DNA of 64,000 nucleotides from Trujillonella humicola (GCF_046233715.1 NZ_JBJNRJ010000022.1:1-64000), one strand, 5' to 3'. Counted from the stretch's first letter, positions 33,931-43,115 are shown. A program made the numbers and translations. The notes: generated from the letters alone by a model not told the origin.

Positions 33931-36135
33931 TCAGCCGGACCCCGGCTCCGGCAGGCCGACGCCGAAGGCGCGCAGCCGCCCCACCGGCAGCGAGGCCATC
34001 ATCCGGGCCAGGTCGGTGCCGACGGCGTCGGCGGCCCCGTCGCCGCCGAACGCGGCGAGCACCGGGGTGATCGCGGCGGCGGCCTCGGGGTCGGCCAGCA
34101 ACTCGCCCAGCGTCGTCTCCTCGGTGAGCGGCAGCCGGACCTCCTCGCCGGTCAGCCCGACCAGGCCGGTGGCCCGCAGGTCGCGGCTGGAGACCCCCGC
34201 CGACACCTCGTACTCCCCCGGCTCGAGCACCCAGCGCTGCGCCTTCGGGTGCCAGTACGCCAGGTCGTCCCGGCGGAGCAGCACGGTCACCTCCCGGCTC
34301 CCGCCCGGCGCGAGCGTCACGCCGGCGAAGCCCTTCAGCTCCCGCACCGCCCGCTGCACCGCGGAGCCGGGCACGCCCACGTAGAACTGCACGACCTCCC
34401 GCCCGGCCCGCCGACCGGTGTTGGTCACGGTGACGGTGGCGGTGATCCCCTCGTCGCCGGCCGACAGCTCCAGGCCGGCGACGTCGAAGGCCGTGTAGGA
34501 CAGCCCGTGCCCGAAGGGGAAGGTCACCTCGATGCCGCGCGCGTCGTACCAGCGGTGCCCCACGAACAGGCCCTCGGCGTAGCGGTGCCGGGAGAAGCCG
34601 CCGGGGAAGTCCAGGTACGCCGGCACGTCCTGGAGCCGCTGCGGCACCGTCTCGGCGAGCCTGCCCGAGGGGTCGACCGCACCGGTGAGGACGTCGGCCA
34701 TCGCCGCGCCGCCGCCCTGGCCCAGCAGGCCGCCGGTGACGATCGCGGGCACCAGCTCCACGACCGGGGCCAGCCGCACCACCCCGCCGTGCGAGAGCAC
34801 CAGCACCGTCCGCGGCTGCGCGGCGGCGACCTCGCGGACGAGCTGCAGCTGGTCGGCGGGCAGCTCGACGTCGTCGCGGTCGAACCCCTCCGACTCCTGC
34901 CGGGCGGCCAGCCCGACGAAGAGGACGGCGACGTCGGCCGTACGGGCGGCCGCGACGGCCTCGGCGCGGAGGGCGTCGGCGTCCCCGGAGCCGTCGGTGG
35001 TGAATCCGCGGGCGTACGGGACCTCGCCGAGCCGCGCGCGGAGCTCCGCCAGCGGGACGTCGAGCCGGGTCGGGTTCACGTGCGAGCTGCCCCCGCCCTG
35101 GTAGCGCGGCAGCTCGGCGAACTCCCCGATCACCGCCACCCTGCCGGTCGCGGTCAGCGGCAGCACCGGGGCACCGTCGACGGGGTCGTTCTGCAGCAGC
35201 ACCACGCACCGCGCGGCGGCCCGGCGGGCCAGCTCGTGGTGGGCGTCGACGTCGAACCCCGCGCCCGGACGGCGCCCGGCGGTCACCCGCGCGGCGAGGT
35301 CGGCGACCGCCCGGCCGGCCCGCTGCAGCGCCGGTGCCTCCAGCCGCCCCTCCTCCACCGCGGCCACCAGCGCCGCGTCGCCGTCGGCGTCGGGGCCGGG
35401 CATGGTCAGGTCCAGACCGGCTGCCACGGCCGCGACGCGGTCGGACACCGCGCCCCAGTCGCTGACCACCACGCCGTCGAAGCCCCACTCGCCGCGCAGC
35501 ACGTCGGTGAGCAGCCACCGGTCCTCGGTGGCGTACACGCCGTTGACCTTGTTGTAGGCGGCCATCACCGTCCACGGCCGCGCCTGCTCGACCACCCGCT
35601 GGAAGGCGCGCAGGTACACCTCGCGCAGCGGCCGCTCGTCGACGTCGGAGCTCGCGCGCATCCGGTCGTGCTCGGCCTCGTTGCCGGCGAAGTGCTTGAG
35701 CGAGGTGCCCACGCCCTCGCCCTGCACCCCGCGCACCCAGGCCGCGGCGAGGGTGCCGGTGAGCACCGGGTCCTCGGAGAGGTACTCGAAGTTCCGCCCG
35801 CCGCGGGGGTCCCGCTTGAGGTTCACGCCGGGCCCCAGCAGCACACCCACGCCCTGCGCCTGGCACTCCCGCCCCAGTGCCGCGCCGATCTCCTCGGCCA
35901 GCTCCGGGTCCCACGACTGGGCCAGCCCCACCGCCGGCGGGAAGCACGTCGCGGGCTCGCTGGCGCCCAGGCCGAGCTGGGAGGGCGACCCGGCCTGGCG
36001 GCGCACGCCGTGCGGGCCGTCGGTCAGCCAGAAGGAGGCGGCGCCGCCGACGGCCTCCGTCGTCCAGGAGGAGGCGCCGCTGGTGAGCGCGGCGGCGTCC
36101 CCCGCCGGCATCGGGTCCGGATCGGACGTCGTCAT
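33931..36135 (-). CDS. Glycoside hydrolase family 3 (beta-glucosidase/xylosidase)
   Basis: A 734-residue GH3 enzyme that removes terminal beta-linked glucose or xylose. N-terminal (alpha/beta)8 domain with GPGVNLKRDPRGGRNFEYLSEDP, substrate-binding TSLKHFAGNEAEHDR (Lys147/His148) and catalytic nucleophile Asp226 in GVVVSDWGAV. Then the alpha/beta sandwich and the C-terminal fibronectin-III-like domain (TVTVTNTGRRAGREVVQFYV). No signal peptide is seen, so it acts inside the cell, on imported oligosaccharides. GAGGAGA lies 7 nt upstream of ATG 36135. Placement beside the xylose operon suggests xylo-oligosaccharide use (inference). Confidence 0.9.
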   Translation of the reverse strand: MTTSDPDPMPAGDAAALTSGASSWTTEAVGGAASFWLTDGPHGVRRQAGSPSQLGLGASEPATCFPPAVGLAQSWDPELAEEIGAALGRECQAQGVGVLLGPGVNLKRDPRGGRNFEYLSEDPVLTGTLAAAWVRGVQGEGVGTSLKHFAGNEAEHDRMRASSDVDERPLREVYLRAFQRVVEQARPWTVMAAYNKVNGVYATEDRWLLTDVLRGEWGFDGVVVSDWGAVSDRVAAVAAGLDLTMPGPDADGDAALVAAVEEGRLEAPALQRAGRAVADLAARVTAGRRPGAGFDVDAHHELARRAAARCVVLLQNDPVDGAPVLPLTATGRVAVIGEFAELPRYQGGGSSHVNPTRLDVPLAELRARLGEVPYARGFTTDGSGDADALRAEAVAAARTADVAVLFVGLAARQESEGFDRDDVELPADQLQLVREVAAAQPRTVLVLSHGGVVRLAPVVELVPAIVTGGLLGQGGGAAMADVLTGAVDPSGRLAETVPQRLQDVPAYLDFPGGFSRHRYAEGLFVGHRWYDARGIEVTFPFGHGLSYTAFDVAGLELSAGDEGITATVTVTNTGRRAGREVVQFYVGVPGSAVQRAVRELKGFAGVTLAPGGSREVTVLLRRDDLAYWHPKAQRWVLEPGEYEVSAGVSSRDLRATGLVGLTGEEVRLPLTEETTLGELLADPEAAAAITPVLAAFGGDGAADAVGTDLARMMASLPVGRLRAFGVGLPEPGSG

Positions 36136-36170
36136 GGCTCTCCTCGGGTCGGGTCCCGTCGGTCGTCCCC

Positions 36171-37208
36171 TCACCGGGACGGGTCCACCAGGGTCATGCC
36201 GGCGCCCGCCGGCCGGTCGAGGTCGGGTAGCCGGGCGGCCGCCTCCGCGAGCCCGACCGTGCGCCCCACGAGCCGCTGCGGCTCCAGCGAGCCGTCCTCG
36301 ACCAGCCGGATCATCACGGGGTAGTCCGAGGCCGCCATGCCGTGGCTGCCCAGGACGTCGAGCTCCCAGCCGATGACCCGCGCCATCGGGACCCGTGGGT
36401 GCCCCTGCACCGGTGGCAGCAGGCCGACCTGCACGTGACGCCCCCGCCGCCGGAGGCCGAGCAGCGCATCGGCGCAGGTCTGCTCGCTGCCCACCGCGTC
36501 CACCGCCACGTGGCTGCCCCCGCCGGTCAGGTCCGCCACCGCGAGCGGGACGTCGGTGCCGTCGGCCGCGACGGTGTGCTCGGCGCCCAGCTCCGCGGCC
36601 GCGGCGAGCGCGGCGGGGTCCCGGTCGACGGCCACGACCCGCGCACCGACGGCGCGGGCGATCATGACCGCGCTGAGCCCCACCCCGCCGGCGCCCACCA
36701 CGGTGACCCACTCCCCGGCGGTCACGCGGGCCCGGCCGACCAGCGCCCGGAACGCCGTCGCGAACCGGCAGCCCAGGCTCGCCGCGCTGGCGAGGTCGAC
36801 CTGCTCGGGGACGGCGATCAGGTTGGTGTCCGCGGCGTGCAACGGGACGTACTCGGCGAAGGACCCCCAGTGCGTGAAGCCGGGCTGCTGCTGGTCGGGG
36901 CAGACCTGCGCCTCCCCCGCCCGGCACCACTCGCACCGGCCGCAGCCGCACACGAAGGGCACCGTGACCCGGTCCCCGACGGCCCAGCGGCGGACGCCGG
37001 CGCCGACCTCGGCCACCACCCCCGCGAGCTCGTGACCCGGCACGTGCGGGAACGCGACCTCGTCGTGGCCGGCCCAGGCGTGCCAGTCGCTGCGGCACAG
37101 CCCCGAGGCCACCACGCGCACCACGACCCCGCCGGCCGGCGCCTCGGGTCCGGGCACCTCGTCCACGCGCGGCTGCGCGCGCACCGCGTCCACCACCATC
37201 GCTCGCAC
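36171..37208 (-). CDS. Zinc-dependent alcohol dehydrogenase (MDR family)
   Basis: A 345-residue medium-chain dehydrogenase. Catalytic zinc ligands: Cys in GLCRSDWHAW, His-Glu in PGHELAG; structural zinc CGCGRCEWCRAGEAQVC (four Cys). The NAD-binding loop VVGAGGVGLSAVMIA follows. It oxidises alcohols or polyols to carbonyls; polyol or alcohol chemistry linked to pentoses would fit the neighbours. GTG 37208 (MRAMVVDAV) is used because MDR proteins often start MRAL/MRAMV; ATG 37199 is the alternative. It is 35 nt downstream in the GH3 direction, so the two could be co-transcribed. Confidence 0.88.
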   Translation of the reverse strand: MRAMVVDAVRAQPRVDEVPGPEAPAGGVVVRVVASGLCRSDWHAWAGHDEVAFPHVPGHELAGVVAEVGAGVRRWAVGDRVTVPFVCGCGRCEWCRAGEAQVCPDQQQPGFTHWGSFAEYVPLHAADTNLIAVPEQVDLASAASLGCRFATAFRALVGRARVTAGEWVTVVGAGGVGLSAVMIARAVGARVVAVDRDPAALAAAAELGAEHTVAADGTDVPLAVADLTGGGSHVAVDAVGSEQTCADALLGLRRRGRHVQVGLLPPVQGHPRVPMARVIGWELDVLGSHGMAASDYPVMIRLVEDGSLEPQRLVGRTVGLAEAAARLPDLDRPAGAGMTLVDPSR

Positions 37209-37319
37209 CCGGGGAGGATCCCAGCCCGACCGCGGCCCGGCGCAGCACCGGTCCCCGTCCGTGCCACTTCGTCCCGGTGGCCTGCCCGCCGGCCGCCCGC
37301 GATGCCCCAGGCTGGGCGG

Positions 37320-37946
37320 GTGCTGCTCCGCCGTCCGCCCGCCCGGCTGCCCCGCCGACTGGTCCAGCTCTACGCCGGCCTGGCCGCGTACGGCGTCTCG
37401 ATGGCGCTGCTGATCCGCTCGTCGCTGGGCAACATGCCGTGGGACGTGCTGCACCAGGGCCTCGCCGACCGGCTGCCCCTCTCCCTCGGCACGGTCACCG
37501 TGGTCGTCGGGGCGCTGGTGCTGCTGGCCTGGGTGCCGCTGCGGCAACGGCCGGGGCTGGGCACGGTCAGCAACGTCGTCGTGATCGGGGTGGTCGTGGA
37601 CGCCGCCCTGGCCGTCCTGGCCGCGCCGTCCGCCCTCTGGGCGCGCGTCCTCCTCGCCGCGGCGGGCATCGGGCTCAACGCGGTCGGCACCGCTCTCTAC
37701 ATCGGGGCGCGGCTCGGGCCGGGTCCGCGCGACGGGCTGATGACCGGCATCTGCGCCCGCACCGGCCGGCCGGTCCGCTGGGTGCGCACCGCGATCGAGG
37801 TCGCCGTCGTGGCGACCGGCTGGGCCCTGGGCGGGACCCTGGGCGTCGCGACGGTCGCCTACGCGCTGCTGGTGGGTCCGCTGGTGCACCCGCTGCTGCC
37901 GCGGCTGACCGTGCCCCTGGACGCCCCGGCGCGCTCGGCCGCGTAG
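37320..37946 (+). CDS. YczE/YitT family integral membrane protein
   Basis: A 208-residue membrane protein with about five hydrophobic helices. QLYAGLAAYGVSMALLIRSSLGNMPWDVLHQGLA is the family N-terminus, and GTALYIGARLGPGPRDGLMTGICARTGRPVRWVRT is its second conserved block. Function is unknown; members are often predicted small permeases. GTG 37320 starts MLLRRPPARLPRR. It is divergent from the alcohol dehydrogenase and 77 nt upstream of lutA in the same direction, but there is no direct link to lactate use. Confidence 0.8.
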   Translation: MLLRRPPARLPRRLVQLYAGLAAYGVSMALLIRSSLGNMPWDVLHQGLADRLPLSLGTVTVVVGALVLLAWVPLRQRPGLGTVSNVVVIGVVVDAALAVLAAPSALWARVLLAAAGIGLNAVGTALYIGARLGPGPRDGLMTGICARTGRPVRWVRTAIEVAVVATGWALGGTLGVATVAYALLVGPLVHPLLPRLTVPLDAPARSAA

Positions 37947-38023
37947 AGCCGGCACCGGGCCGCGCGACCTGTGCCAGGGTGTCCCGTGACCTGGTCCACG
38001 CCCGACCCGCGGGTCCCCGTCCC

Positions 38024-38797
38024 GTGAGAGTCGCGCTGTTCGCCACCTGCCTGGTGGACACGGTGGTGCCGCAGGTGGCGCGGGCGACCGCCACGCTGCT
38101 GCAGCGGCTGGGGCACGAGGTCGTCGTCCCGGCCGGCCAGTCGTGCTGCGGCCAGATGCACGTCAACACCGGCTACCGGCGCGAGGCCGTGCCGATCGTC
38201 GCCAACCACGTGCGCGCCTTCGCCGGCGCGGAGGTGGTCGTCGCCCCGTCGGGGTCGTGTGTGGCCTCGATCCACCACCAGCAGGCGGCGGTGGCCCGCC
38301 GGGCCGGCGAGCACGCCCTGGCCGAGGAGGCGCAGGCACTGGCCGGGCGGACGTACGAGCTGTCGCAGTTCCTCGTCGACGTCCTCGGCGTGTCCGACGT
38401 CGGCGCCTACTACCCGCACCGGGTCACCTACCACCCGACCTGCCACTCGCTGCGGCTGCTGCGGGTCGGCGACCGGCCGCTGCGGCTCCTGCGGGCGGTG
38501 CGCGGGCTGGACCTGGTCGAGCTGCCGGGTGCGGAGTCGTGCTGCGGGTTCGGCGGCACCTTCGCGGTGAAGAACGCCGACACGTCGACGGCGATGCTCA
38601 CCGACAAGATGGCCGCCGTCCTGAGCACGCACGCCGAGGTGTGCACCGCCGGGGACGCGTCCTGCCTGCTGCACATCGGCGGCGGGCTCTCCCGGCTGCG
38701 GTCGGGCACCCGCACCGTGCACCTGGCCGAGATCCTCGCCAGCACCGAGGACGCCATGACACCCCACCAGGCGTCGGCCCCGGCGGTGCGCTCGTGA
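38024..38797 (+). CDS. lutA: Lactate utilization protein A (LutA, Fe-S oxidoreductase)
   Basis: A 257-residue cysteine-rich subunit of the LutABC L-lactate oxidation complex. Two CCG domains are visible: SCCGQMHVNTGY near residue 45 and the second half with YHPTCHSLRLLRVGDRP and ESCCGFGGTFAVKN; these bind Fe-S/heterodisulfide-reductase-type clusters. It is the first gene of lutABC. GTG 38024 follows the YczE-like gene by 77 nt. Just after the stop, two alternative hairpins precede lutB. Confidence 0.88.
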   Translation: MRVALFATCLVDTVVPQVARATATLLQRLGHEVVVPAGQSCCGQMHVNTGYRREAVPIVANHVRAFAGAEVVVAPSGSCVASIHHQQAAVARRAGEHALAEEAQALAGRTYELSQFLVDVLGVSDVGAYYPHRVTYHPTCHSLRLLRVGDRPLRLLRAVRGLDLVELPGAESCCGFGGTFAVKNADTSTAMLTDKMAAVLSTHAEVCTAGDASCLLHIGGGLSRLRSGTRTVHLAEILASTEDAMTPHQASAPAVRS

Positions 38798-38809
38798 CCG
38801 TGCAACCTG

Positions 38810-38844
38810 GCACTTCTGCACGGGGCAGAAGTGCAGTTCTGCCC
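38810..38844 (+). promoter_or_regulatory. Two mutually exclusive hairpins before lutB
   Basis: Hairpin A: GCACTTCTGC (38810-38819) with GCAGAAGTGC (38825-38834), a perfect 10-bp stem with a 5-nt loop. Hairpin B: GGGCAGAA (38823-38830) with TTCTGCCC (38837-38844), an 8-bp stem. They share 38823-38834, so only one can form. The lutB Shine-Dalgarno (GGAGGAGGGG, 38845-38854) starts right after B. This is the layout of an RNA switch or attenuator, but no ligand domain is recognised. Confidence 0.5.
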
Positions 38845-38858
38845 GGAGGAGGGGCCTC

Positions 38859-40343
38859 GTGACCGCCGTCCACCTCGGGATGCCCGCTCTGCCGACGGCG
38901 CCGCGGGGCGTGGGCGACCTGCGCGGCGACCGGCCCTTCCCCGACGCCGCCCGCGACGCGCTGCGGGACGGGCAGCTGCGCGCCAACCTCGGCTCCGCGA
39001 CGACGACGATCCGGGCCAAGCGCGCCGCCGTCGTCGGCGAGGTGCCCGACTGGGCGCAGCTGCGGGCGGCCGGGGCCGAGCTCAAGGCCGCGACGATGGC
39101 GCGGCTGGACGAGCACCTGGTCGAGCTGGAGCGGCAGGTGACCGCGCGCGGCGGCACGGTGCACTGGGCCCGCGACGCCGTCGAGGCCAACCGCATCGTC
39201 ACCGAGCTGGTGCAGGCCACCGGGGCGGACGAGGTCGTCAAGGTCAAGTCGATGGCCACCCAGGAGATCGGCCTCAACGAGGCGCTGGAGGCCGCCGGCA
39301 TCGAGGCGCTGGAGACCGACCTGGCCGAGCTGATCGTGCAGCTCGGCGAGGACAGACCCAGCCACATCCTCGTGCCGGCGATCCACAAGAACCGCGCGGA
39401 GATCCGCGAGATCTTCGCCCGCACGATCCCCGGGGTGGACCCCGACCTCACCGACGAGCCCCGCCGGCTGGCGATGGCGGCGCGCGCCCACCTGCGCGAG
39501 CGGTTCCTCCGCGCCCGCGTGGCGATCAGCGGCGCGAACTTCGCCGTGGCCGAGACCGGCACGCTCGCCGTGGTCGAGAGCGAGGGCAACGGCCGGATGT
39601 GCCTGACCCTGCCGCAGACGCTCATCACCGTGATGGGCATCGAGAAGGTCGTGCCGGCCTGGCGCGACCTCGAGGTGTTCCTGCAGCTGCTCCCCCGCTC
39701 CTCTACCGGCGAGCGGATGAACCCCTACACCTCGCTGTGGGCCGGGGTGACCCCCGGCGACGGCCCGCAGGAGTTCCACCTGGTCCTGCTGGACAACGGG
39801 CGGACGGCGGTCCTGGCCGACGAGACCGGCCGCGCGGCCCTGCACTGCATCCGCTGCTCGGCGTGCCTGAACGTCTGCCCGGTCTACGAGCGCACCGGCG
39901 GGCACGCCTACGGCTCGGTGTACCCCGGCCCGATCGGCGCCGTGCTGACCCCGCAGCTCACCGGGCTCTCGGCCGGCACCGCGGACAACTCCGCGTCCCT
40001 CCCCTACGCCTCGACGCTGTGCGGCGCCTGCTACGACGTCTGCCCGGTCGCCATCGACATCCCCTCGATCCTGGTGCACCTGCGCGCCGAGCACGTCGAG
40101 GCCCGGCAGCGCCTCACCCCCGACGCCGCCACCTTCCGCGCGCTGGGCAGGGTGATGTCCTCCCCGCGGCTGTGGCGGCTGGCCCAGCGCGCCGCCGGCC
40201 TCGGCCGGTTCCTCGCCCGCGGCCGGCCCACCCTGCCCGCCGGGCTGCCCCCGCCGGCGAGCGCCTGGACCCGCACCCGGGACCTGCCCACCCCGCCGCG
40301 GGAGACCTTCACCCAGGCCTGGGCACGGGAGCACGGCCGATGA
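38859..40343 (+). CDS. lutB: Lactate utilization protein B (LutB, 4Fe-4S)
   Basis: A 494-residue LutB/LldF-type iron-sulfur protein. The LUD domain is N-terminal (DEVVKVKSMATQEIGLNEALEAAGIEALETDLAELIVQL); the C-terminal third has two 4Fe-4S clusters in CIRCSACLNVCPVYERTGG and CGACYDVCPVAIDIP (each CxxCxxC...CP). It passes electrons from lactate oxidation to the respiratory chain with LutA and LutC. GTG 38859 has a strong GGAGGAGGGG site. Its TGA overlaps the lutC ATG (ATGA). Confidence 0.93.
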   Translation: MTAVHLGMPALPTAPRGVGDLRGDRPFPDAARDALRDGQLRANLGSATTTIRAKRAAVVGEVPDWAQLRAAGAELKAATMARLDEHLVELERQVTARGGTVHWARDAVEANRIVTELVQATGADEVVKVKSMATQEIGLNEALEAAGIEALETDLAELIVQLGEDRPSHILVPAIHKNRAEIREIFARTIPGVDPDLTDEPRRLAMAARAHLRERFLRARVAISGANFAVAETGTLAVVESEGNGRMCLTLPQTLITVMGIEKVVPAWRDLEVFLQLLPRSSTGERMNPYTSLWAGVTPGDGPQEFHLVLLDNGRTAVLADETGRAALHCIRCSACLNVCPVYERTGGHAYGSVYPGPIGAVLTPQLTGLSAGTADNSASLPYASTLCGACYDVCPVAIDIPSILVHLRAEHVEARQRLTPDAATFRALGRVMSSPRLWRLAQRAAGLGRFLARGRPTLPAGLPPPASAWTRTRDLPTPPRETFTQAWAREHGR

Positions 40344-40945
40344 GCGCCCGCGACGACGTCCTCGCCCGCATCCGCACCGCGCTCGGCCCCGCCCGGCCGG
40401 TCCCCGAGGTGGCCCGCGACTACCGCACCACCGACGACCGGCCGCTGCCCGAGCTCCTCGACGTCCTCACCGGCCGCCTCGAGGACTACCGGGCCACCGT
40501 CCACCGGTGCACGCCGGACGCCATCAGGGGCACCGTCACCGCAGCGCTCCACGAGGTCACCGGCGACGTCGTCGTCGCCCCCGGCGTCCCGCACGACTGG
40601 CGACCACCGGGCAGCACCGAGGACGACGGCCGCCCCGCCGTCGGGCTCACCGCCTTCGCCGCCACGCTGACCGGCGTCACCGTCGCCGTGGCCGAGACCG
40701 GCACCCTGGTGCTCGACGCCACCCCGGTCTGCGGCCGGCGGGCGCTGTCCCTGCTGCCCGACGTCCTGGTCTGCGTGGTCACCGCCGACCAGGTGGTCGG
40801 AAGCGTGCCGGAGGCCCTGGCCCGGCTCGACCCGCTCCGCCCGCTGACCATGATCAGCGGCCCGTCGGCCACCAGCGACATCGAGCTGCAGCGCGTCGAG
40901 GGCGTCCACGGCCCGCGCACCCTCGCCGTCGTCCTCGCCGCGTGA
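40340..40945 (+). CDS. lutC: Lactate utilization protein C (LutC)
   Basis: A 201-residue LUD-domain protein, the third LutABC subunit. VVVAPGVPHDW and FAATLTGVTVAVAETGTLVLDAT are the family core, and LMTISGPSATSDIELQRVEGVHGPRTL-like text (TMISGPSATSDIELQRVEG) is its conserved C-terminal motif. ATG 40340 overlaps the lutB stop by 4 nt. A GC-rich hairpin (40951-40968) 6 nt after the stop probably ends the transcript. Confidence 0.93.
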   Translation: MSARDDVLARIRTALGPARPVPEVARDYRTTDDRPLPELLDVLTGRLEDYRATVHRCTPDAIRGTVTAALHEVTGDVVVAPGVPHDWRPPGSTEDDGRPAVGLTAFAATLTGVTVAVAETGTLVLDATPVCGRRALSLLPDVLVCVVTADQVVGSVPEALARLDPLRPLTMISGPSATSDIELQRVEGVHGPRTLAVVLAA

Positions 40946-40950
40946 GCGCC

Positions 40951-40968
40951 GGCCCCCTCGCAGGGGCC
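40951..40968 (+). terminator. Short GC hairpin after lutC
   Basis: GGCCCC (40951-40956) pairs with GGGGCC (40963-40968) across a 6-nt loop, directly after lutC and 16 nt before the convergent carbonic anhydrase stop (40984). Likely a shared terminator for both. No T-tract. Confidence 0.45.
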
Positions 40969-40983
40969 CGCCGCGAGCGGGTA

Positions 40984-41499
40984 CTACAGCTGCTCGATGC
41001 CGGCCGCGTGCCGGCGGGCCAGCTCCCGGTACTCGTCGCCGTTGCCGGTCACCCAGTGCCGCGTGCTGTCGGTGAGCGGGCCGCGGACCCTGGCGGGCGC
41101 GCCGAGGGCGACCACCTCGTCGGGGATCTCGGCGCCGGGCGCGACCAGGCTCCCGGCGCCGATCAGCGTGCGCGCGCCGATGCGGGCGCCGTCCTGCACC
41201 GTCGAGTTGTTCCCGATCAGGGAGCCCTCGCCGATCTGCGCGCCGTGCACCACGCAGCCGTGCGCCACGCTCGCGCCCGGGCCGATGATCGTCGGCTCGC
41301 CGCCGTGCAGCACCGAGCCGTCCTGGATGTTGGCCCCGGCCCGGACGATGATCTGCCCGAAGTCGGCGCGCAGCACCGCGCCGTACCAGATGGACGCCCC
41401 GGCCTCGACGACGACGTCGCCGACGAGCGTGGCGGTGGGCGCCACGAAGGCGTCGGGGTGGACCTGCGGGGATCGGCCCTCGAAGGAGAACAGCGGCAT
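40984..41499 (-). CDS. Gamma-class carbonic anhydrase family protein
   Basis: A 171-residue left-handed beta-helix (hexapeptide repeat) protein. The gamma-carbonic-anhydrase zinc ligands are kept: VLHGGEPTIIGPGASVAHGCVVHGAQIG holds the three His. The fold is LbetaH with repeats such as TLVGDV, VLRADF, SVLHGG. It may hydrate CO2 or be a trimeric scaffold of the YrdA type. ATG 41499 lies 9 nt from a palindrome (41508-41520) that includes the Shine-Dalgarno. It is 43 nt downstream of the MFS stop and may be co-transcribed. Confidence 0.85.
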   Translation of the reverse strand: MPLFSFEGRSPQVHPDAFVAPTATLVGDVVVEAGASIWYGAVLRADFGQIIVRAGANIQDGSVLHGGEPTIIGPGASVAHGCVVHGAQIGEGSLIGNNSTVQDGARIGARTLIGAGSLVAPGAEIPDEVVALGAPARVRGPLTDSTRHWVTGNGDEYRELARRHAAGIEQL

Positions 41500-41507
41500 G
41501 CCGACAT

Positions 41508-41520
41508 CCCTACCGTAGGG
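41508..41520 (-). promoter_or_regulatory. Palindrome overlapping the carbonic anhydrase ribosome-binding site
   Basis: CCCTACCGTAGGG is an inverted repeat (arms CCCTAC/GTAGGG, 1-nt centre). Read on the minus strand it contains the AGGG ribosome-binding site of the carbonic anhydrase gene. Folding would hide it, or a dimeric repressor could bind the DNA. Only the sequence is shown here. Confidence 0.35.
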
Positions 41521-41542
41521 ACGCCGTCGCGGGCCAGGCCGC

Positions 41543-43071
41543 TCAGCCGTGCCAGGCATGCGCGCCGTGGAACCCGCGGTGGTCCGGATCGGGCTGCGGC
41601 TCCCGTCCGGCCCGCTCGCGGGCCTCCTCCCGCCGGTCCCGCCGCCAGTCGAGGACGCCGAGCACCAGCGCACCCAGCGTGGTGACCAGCGCGACCGCCA
41701 GCCCCGCGGCTGCGGCCACCGCGTAGTCGCCACCGGCGGAGGAGAGGACGACGTAGAAGAGCCCGGGCAGCGCCGCGGTGCCGATCGACGCGCCGAACCG
41801 CTGCGCCGTCTGCAGCCCGCCCCCGGCGGCCCCCGCCATGGGCACGGGCACGTTGCGCAGCGTCATCGTGATGTTCGGCGAGATGACGAAGCCGCCGCCC
41901 AGTCCCCCGACCAGCAGCGCCGGGGCGACCGCCCACCCGGCCCACTGCGCCGGCACCAGCAGCAGGATCGTCGCCGCGGCGGCCAGCCCGACCGCCACGC
42001 CGGCCAGCCCGAAGACGGTCAGCGCCCGGCCGTACCGCTCGACCAGCCGGCCGGCGAGCACGGCGGTGCAGGCCGACCCCAGCGCGAACGGCGTCACCGA
42101 CAGGCCGGACTGCAACGGCGTGTAGCCCAGCCCGGTCTGGAAGAACAGTGCGAGCACCAGCCAGATCCCGCTGAAGCCGAGGAAGTACACGGTGCCCAGC
42201 GAGGCTCCGGCCGCGTAGCCGCGGGTCTGCGTGACCAGCCGCGGATCGAACACCGGCTGACCGCCCGCGCGCACGACGCGCCGCTCCCACCGCACGAACG
42301 CCAGCAGCAGCGCCGCACCGACCGGGAACAGCCACCACAGGGACGCGAGCCCGCCCGCCTCGGCCTGCACGAGCGGGAACAGCAGCGCCAGCGCGCCGGC
42401 GCCCAGCAGCGCGACGCCCACGCCGTCGATGTGCCCGCGGTCCCCGCGGGCGGTCCTCGGCAGGAGCCGGAGCGCCAGCACGAACGCCAGCGCCCCGATC
42501 GGCACGTTGACGTAGAACACCCACCGCCAGCCGCTGGCGTCGCCGGCCAGCGCCAGGATCAGCCCACCGACCACCGGCCCGGCCGCCGTGGAGACGCCGA
42601 TGGTGGCGCCGAAGAGGCCGAACGCGCGGCCGCGCTCGGCGCCGCGGAACAGCTGCTGGATCAGCGCCGAGTTCTGCGGCGCCAGGCACCCGGCCGCCAG
42701 GCCCTGCACCAGCCGGGCGGCGACCAGCCACTCGACGCTCGGCGCGGCCCCGGCCGCCGCGCTGGCGGCCACGAACCCCGCCAGCCCGATCAGGAACAGC
42801 CGCCGCCGGCCGTAGGCGTCGCCGAGCCGGCCCGCGGGCACGAGCATGAGCCCGAAGGTGAGGGCGTAGCCGGAGACCACCCACTGGACGCCGGCCGGCG
42901 AGGCGCCGAGCCCCTCCTGCATGGAGGGCAGCGCCACCGACACGATGCTGACGTCGAGCAGGCTCATGAAGCCGGCGACCAGCGTCACCCACAGCGCCTG
43001 CCACCGCCGCGGGTCCGGCTCGTACCTCCCGCCGTCTGCAGCGGTGCGGGCGTCGGGGGCGGAGCGGTCAC
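41543..43071 (-). CDS. DHA2/EmrB-type MFS drug exporter
   Basis: A 14-helix MFS exporter of the EmrB/QacA (DHA2) type. FMSLLDVSIVSVALPSMQ and WVVSGYALTFGLMLVPAGRLGDAYGRRRLFLIG are the family-typical helix 1 and motif A; GLGGGFVISPNITMTLRNVP is DHA2-specific. The frame of the protein is clear from GRYEPDPRRWQALWVT on, but no normal start precedes it. A well-placed GTG with GGAGGA at 43071 is one base out of frame; restoring one C to the run at 43055-43059 would give MTAPPPDARTAADGGRYEP. A shorter in-frame GTG is at 42988. The frame is open to 43207, overlapping the thioredoxin gene. I favour the frameshift explanation. Confidence 0.78.
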
Positions 43072-43115
43072 GACGTCCGATCCTCCGCCTGATAGCCCGC
43101 CCGCGCCGCGTGGGG

